The position numbers were made by a program, and so were the translations under genes. From positions 1-9,577 of the forward strand of contig JAGRMK010000006.1 in assembly GCA_020441345.1 (NCBI GenBank): a stretch of DNA of 9,577 nt, in the 5' to 3' direction. Below, piece by piece: positions 7,618 to 9,577 of the stretch. How positions within the stretch are numbered: position 1 is the stretch's first letter; each line of letters begins with the position of its first letter. Under the pieces are notes generated by a model. The model was given only the letters and a program-made list of their open reading frames with translations, was not told where the DNA came from and searched no databases. The stretch is from Paracoccaceae bacterium (GTDB lineage: Bacteria; Pseudomonadota; Alphaproteobacteria; Rhodobacterales; Rhodobacteraceae).

Positions 7618-7641
7618 GGCGCGGGTTCCCTGCGGCGGGCG

Positions 7642-8679
7642 TCAGGCCCCCAAGGCGGCGTGGATCTTGGCGGCGTCGATACGGTCGTGTTCGGCAATCA
7701 CCACCAGTCGGGTGACGCGCTGTTCACCATTGGCCCAGGGGCGGTCGAACTGGTGTCGCACCCGTGCGCCCACCGCCTGAACCAGCGCGCGCATCGGTTT
7801 GCCGGTGACGGCAACATAGCCTTTGACGCGCAGGATATCGAGATCGCGCGCCATCTGTTCGATCCTTGCGGCCAGCGCGTTCAGATCGTCCACCTCGGGC
7901 AGTTGCACGACCACGGTGTCGAAATCGTCGTGTTCGTGGTCATCGTGCCCGTCGTGATGCGAGGGGCGGGCGGCCAGATCATCCTCGGCCTTGGCGTCCA
8001 GCCCCAGGATCACCGACGCGTCGATCACCCCCTCGGTCACTTCGACCACCGGCAGCTTGCGCGGGGCTTCGGCCTCGATCACGGCGCGAGCCTTGGCGAT
8101 GCCGTCCGCCCCGGCCAGATCGCATTTCGTCAGCAGAACGACATCCGCGCAGGAGATCTGATCCTCGAACACCTCGGACAGCGGGGTCTCATGGTCGATG
8201 CTGTCATCGGCGGCGCGCTGGGCCTCGACGGCGGCGAGGTCCGGGGCGAACCGGCCCGCCGCGACGGCCTCGGCATCGGCCAGGGCAATGACGCCATCGA
8301 CGGTGATGCGGCTGCGGATCGCGGGCCAGTCGAATGCCTTCAACAGCGGTTTCGGCAGCGCGAGGCCAGAAGTTTCGATCAGGATGTGATCGGGGCGTGG
8401 CTCCATCGCCAGCAGCGCCTCGACGGTCGGCACGAAATCATCGGCAACCGTGCAGCAGATGCAGCCATTCGCCAGCTCGACGATGTTTTCCGCCGGGCAA
8501 TCGGGGATCGCGCAGGATTTCAGGATCTCGCCATCCACCCCCAGCGTGCCGAATTCATTGACCACCACGGCCAGCCGCCGCCCGCCCGCGTTGCGGATCA
8601 GGTGCGAAATCAGCGTGGTCTTGCCAGAGCCAAGGAAGCCGGTGATCACGGTGACGGGGGTTTTGGCGAGTGTGGTCAT
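7642..8679 (-). CDS. cobW: G3E-family GTPase linked to cobalt supply for cobalamin synthesis
   Basis: CobW is a metal-binding GTPase of COG0523 thought to deliver Co(II) towards the CobN chelatase. The 345-residue protein has every expected motif: Walker A GFLGSGKTT (14-22), the metal-binding Cys73-x-Cys75-Cys76 in NGCICC, ETSG (103-106), the guanine-specificity motif TKCD (185-188) and a histidine/aspartate-rich loop HHDGHDDHEH (242-251). A CobW C-terminal domain follows from about residue 255. Its place directly before cobN and under a B12 riboswitch supports the cobalt role over the zinc or nitrile hydratase roles of other COG0523 members. The ATG at 8679 overlaps the DUF1636 stop as ATGA, and 24 nt separate its stop from cobN. 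Confidence 0.96.
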   Translation of the reverse strand: MTTLAKTPVTVITGFLGSGKTTLISHLIRNAGGRRLAVVVNEFGTLGVDGEILKSCAIPDCPAENIVELANGCICCTVADDFVPTVEALLAMEPRPDHILIETSGLALPKPLLKAFDWPAIRSRITVDGVIALADAEAVAAGRFAPDLAAVEAQRAADDSIDHETPLSEVFEDQISCADVVLLTKCDLAGADGIAKARAVIEAEAPRKLPVVEVTEGVIDASVILGLDAKAEDDLAARPSHHDGHDDHEHDDFDTVVVQLPEVDDLNALAARIEQMARDLDILRVKGYVAVTGKPMRALVQAVGARVRHQFDRPWANGEQRVTRLVVIAEHDRIDAAKIHAALGA

Positions 8680-9041
8680 TGGGCCTCCAGCGGTGGAATA
8701 CGGGCGATGCAGTTCTTGCGGAAATGGTCGGGGCGGTCGCGCCAGGGCACAAGGCCGGCAGGCGCGTCGCGGAATTTCACCGCGCCCTCGGCCACAGTTT
8801 CAGCCTGCGCGGCGTCGAGGTTGCCGTAAACATAGGTCCAGCGCCCGGGTCCGCGCAGCGCCACGGTGCAGCCGCTCTTGCAATTCGACAGGCACTCGGT
8901 CTCGCGCAGGATCACGCCCTCGGGCATCCGCCCGGCCAGCGCATCGGCCAGCAGACGACCGGGACGCGGCCGCTCAGGGTCGGCGGGCGCGTCCAGATGG
9001 CGGCAGGTCACGCAGACCAGAAGTTCGATCGGCTCGCTCAT
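8676..9041 (-). CDS. DUF1636-type cysteine-rich protein, first gene of the riboswitch operon
   Basis: This 121-residue soluble protein resembles DUF1636 (COG5469, predicted metal-binding). Its function is not established. Five of its six cysteines form a pattern: CVTC (Cys10, Cys13) after a beta-strand-like ELLVCVTC start, and ECLSNCKSGC (Cys50, Cys54, Cys58) before a GRWTYVYGNLD stretch. The second block, C-x3-C followed by a hydrophobic strand, recalls thioredoxin-like [2Fe-2S] ferredoxins such as NuoE, although the first pair is closer together than in those. The sixth cysteine, Cys111, lies near the C terminus. No signal peptide or membrane segment is seen. The start at 9041 gives MSEPIELLVCVTC; the frame is open upstream through the riboswitch but has no plausible start there. 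The ribosome site is weak (GAAAGA). A 15-codon leader ORF ends on its ATG as ATGA, and its own stop overlaps cobW. A role in cobalt handling with CobW, or as an electron carrier for CobG or cobalt reduction, is inference only. Confidence 0.85.
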   Translation of the reverse strand: MSEPIELLVCVTCRHLDAPADPERPRPGRLLADALAGRMPEGVILRETECLSNCKSGCTVALRGPGRWTYVYGNLDAAQAETVAEGAVKFRDAPAGLVPWRDRPDHFRKNCIARIPPLEAQ

Positions 9042-9085
9042 GCGCGTCTTTCGTCGTTGGAACGGGGAAAGCGGCGGGATGGCAT
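9038..9085 (-). other. Possible 15-codon leader ORF overlapping the DUF1636 start
   Basis: An ATG at 9085-9083 opens a frame encoding MPSRRFPRSNDERRA, whose TGA (9040-9038) overlaps the DUF1636 ATG as ATGA. This is the same junction used between most genes of the operon. It lies wholly in the expression platform. No good Shine-Dalgarno precedes it, and the peptide resembles no family I know. It may be a coupling leader or a chance ORF in GC-rich sequence. Confidence 0.25.
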
Positions 9086-9130
9086 GCGCCGAACCCGTCA
9101 CCGGAACACCCCGTCCGGCAGGTATTGTCA
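9042..9130 (-). promoter_or_regulatory. Riboswitch expression platform and 5' leader of the cob operon
   Basis: These 89 nt lie between the aptamer and the DUF1636 start. Minus-strand CCGGA (9118-9114) can pair locally with TCCGG (9105-9101). The same TCCGGT (9105-9100) is also a perfect complement of ACCGGA (9232-9227) in the L5 loop of the aptamer, so the two pairings exclude one another. A further possible pairing is ACGGGG (about 9116-9111) with CCCCGT (about 9067-9062). No stem followed by a T run is present, so control of translation, or Rho-linked control, is more likely than intrinsic termination. No folding program was run. Confidence 0.5.
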
Positions 9131-9321
9131 CGGGCTGGCAGGTCTCCCGGCTTGCGGATTTCGGGGGTCTCCCCGTCGGCTGCCCGGCCTTCCCGACCCG
9201 GCGGGTCAGTGGCTTTGGGCGACCTCTCCGGTCACGGTCGCGGGGGCGGCTGCGCTTTGGGGGTTGAAATTGTCCCCTGTCGCATTCCCTTTTCACCTGT
9301 CAAACAACAGGCACCAGCCCG
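9131..9321 (-). ncRNA. Cobalamin riboswitch aptamer
   Basis: The minus strand carries the ordered conserved blocks of the B12 riboswitch. The 5' and 3' ends form a perfect 8-bp P1, CGGGCTGG (9321-9314) with CCAGCCCG (9138-9131). Next come GGTGCC (9315-9310), a P2-type hairpin CCTGT/ACAGG (9311-9296), GAAAAGGGAA (9294-9285) and the B12 box GCAGCCGCCCCCGCGACC (9253-9236). GCGACC/GGTCGC (9241-9236 with 9224-9219) forms P5. The terminal GGGAGACCTGCC (9148-9137) closes the aptamer. It should sense adenosylcobalamin or a related corrinoid and switch off the downstream DUF1636-cobW-cobN-cobGHIJ operon when B12 is plentiful. The orientation is clear: read on the plus strand, the motifs appear only as reverse complements, so it does not serve cobO. 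Confidence 0.95.
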
Positions 9322-9324
9322 GAG

Positions 9325-9353
9325 GACATGCGCCGTGCGGCTGGGTGAGTCAA
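9325..9353 (-). promoter_or_regulatory. Candidate promoter of the riboswitch operon
   Basis: Minus-strand TTGACT (9353-9348) is a good -35 match. After a 17-nt spacer comes CATGTC (9330-9325), a poor -10 match. Transcription would start near 9318, a few bases inside the first P1 strand, which makes the exact call uncertain. Any promoter for this operon must lie here or within the first codons of cobO, because only 48 nt separate the aptamer from the cobO start. Confidence 0.3.
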
Positions 9354-9355
9354 GC

Positions 9356-9362
9356 AAGGAAG
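9356..9362 (+). promoter_or_regulatory. Ribosome binding site of cobO
   Basis: AAGGAAG lies 7 nt before the cobO ATG at 9370. This strong Shine-Dalgarno supports that start over the internal ATG codons that follow it. Confidence 0.7.
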
Positions 9363-9369
9363 CGACCCG

Positions 9370-9577
9370 ATGGATACCGACGGCGACCGCCACAAAGAGA
9401 AGATGCAAAAGATCAAGGCCGCGCGCGACAAGATGATGGAGCAGCGGCAGGGCGAAAAGGGCCTGATCATCGTGCACACCGGGCCGGGCAAGGGGAAATC
9501 ATCGTCGGGGTTTGGCATGATCCTGCGCTGTATTGCCCATGGAATGCCCTGCGCAGTGGTGCAGTTCATCAAGGGCG
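9370..9577 (+). CDS. cobO: Cob(I)yrinic acid a,c-diamide adenosyltransferase, N-terminal part, cut by the window edge
   Basis: CobO transfers the 5'-deoxyadenosyl group of ATP to the reduced cobalt of cob(I)yrinic acid a,c-diamide or later corrinoids (CobA/BtuR/CobO family). Sixty-nine codons are present and the frame is open to the edge. A charged, lysine-rich N-terminal helix (1-30) leads into KGLIIVHTGPGKGKSSSGFG (30-49), which contains the P-loop GPGKGKSS at 38-45. VVQFIKG (63-69) follows, as is usual for the family. A strong AAGGAAG site fixes the start at 9370. It diverges from the riboswitch operon and cannot be under that riboswitch, because the aptamer is on the other strand. If its promoter lies further upstream, its leader would be antisense to the aptamer. 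Confidence 0.95.
   Translation, partial: MDTDGDRHKEKMQKIKAARDKMMEQRQGEKGLIIVHTGPGKGKSSSGFGMILRCIAHGMPCAVVQFIKG

Noticed and set aside
7618..7641. Internal terminator or promoter in the cobW-cobN gap
   Set aside because: The 24 nt hold only an AGGGA ribosome site. I see no stem with a T run and no promoter-like pair.
7591..8829. Plus-strand open frame of 412 codons opposite cobW
   Set aside because: It is a shadow of cobW, which has every G3E GTPase motif in the minus frame.
9264..9290. Possible cobO promoter with TTGAAA at 9264-9269
   Set aside because: No acceptable -10 follows at 16-18 nt, so it cannot be supported from sequence alone.
9042..9296. N-terminal extension of the DUF1636 gene through the riboswitch to an ATG at 9296
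   Set aside because: The frame is open only because the region is GC-rich. It would translate the aptamer, and the conserved protein begins at 9041.
9131..9321. Riboswitch on the plus strand controlling cobO
   Set aside because: The conserved blocks (B12 box, GAAAAGGGAA, GGGAGACCTGCC) read correctly only on the minus strand.

Overview
The window is one block of the late-oxygen (aerobic) cobalamin (vitamin B12) pathway from a GC-rich alphaproteobacterium, most likely of the Rhodobacteraceae. The gene set (CobG, CobH, CobI, CobJ, CobK, CobL, CobN, CobW, CobO), the DUF1636 gene ahead of cobW and the style of the intergenic elements all point that way. The family assignment is inferred from gene content and composition, not from a search.

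Layout. Almost everything is on the minus strand and reads from right to left. A cobalamin riboswitch (about 9321-9131) precedes a tight operon: DUF1636 (9041-8676), cobW (8679-7642), cobN (7617-4393), cobG (4396-3269), cobH (3268-2639), cobI (2642-1923) and cobJ (1926-1180). Neighbouring genes overlap by ATGA four times and abut as TGA-ATG once. Only cobW-cobN has a gap, of 24 nt. After cobJ comes a short structured intergenic element (about 1113-1168), then cobK on the plus strand (365-1096), pointing towards cobJ. Beyond it cobL resumes on the minus strand from 366 and runs out of the left edge. The cobK and cobL start codons overlap by two bases at a single CATG. On the right, cobO starts at 9370 on the plus strand, divergent from the riboswitch operon, and runs out of the right edge.

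How the genes work together. CobI methylates precorrin-2 at C20. CobG uses O2 to make precorrin-3B. CobJ methylates C17 and contracts the ring. CobK reduces precorrin-6A. CobL methylates C5 and C15 and decarboxylates. CobH moves a methyl group to give hydrogenobyrinic acid. CobN is the large subunit of the cobaltochelatase, CobW is the G3E GTPase linked to cobalt supply, and CobO adenosylates the corrinoid after cobalt insertion. CobA, CobM, CobF, CobB, CobS and CobT are needed but not visible here.

The core pathway is well known. The less ordinary parts are: a candidate switching pairing between the riboswitch L5 loop and its expression platform; a 15-codon leader ORF whose stop overlaps the DUF1636 start; the uncharacterised cysteine-rich DUF1636 protein as the first B12-controlled gene; and cobK nested antisense between cobJ and cobL. 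I saw no mobile elements, tRNA or rRNA genes, CRISPR arrays or phage genes.
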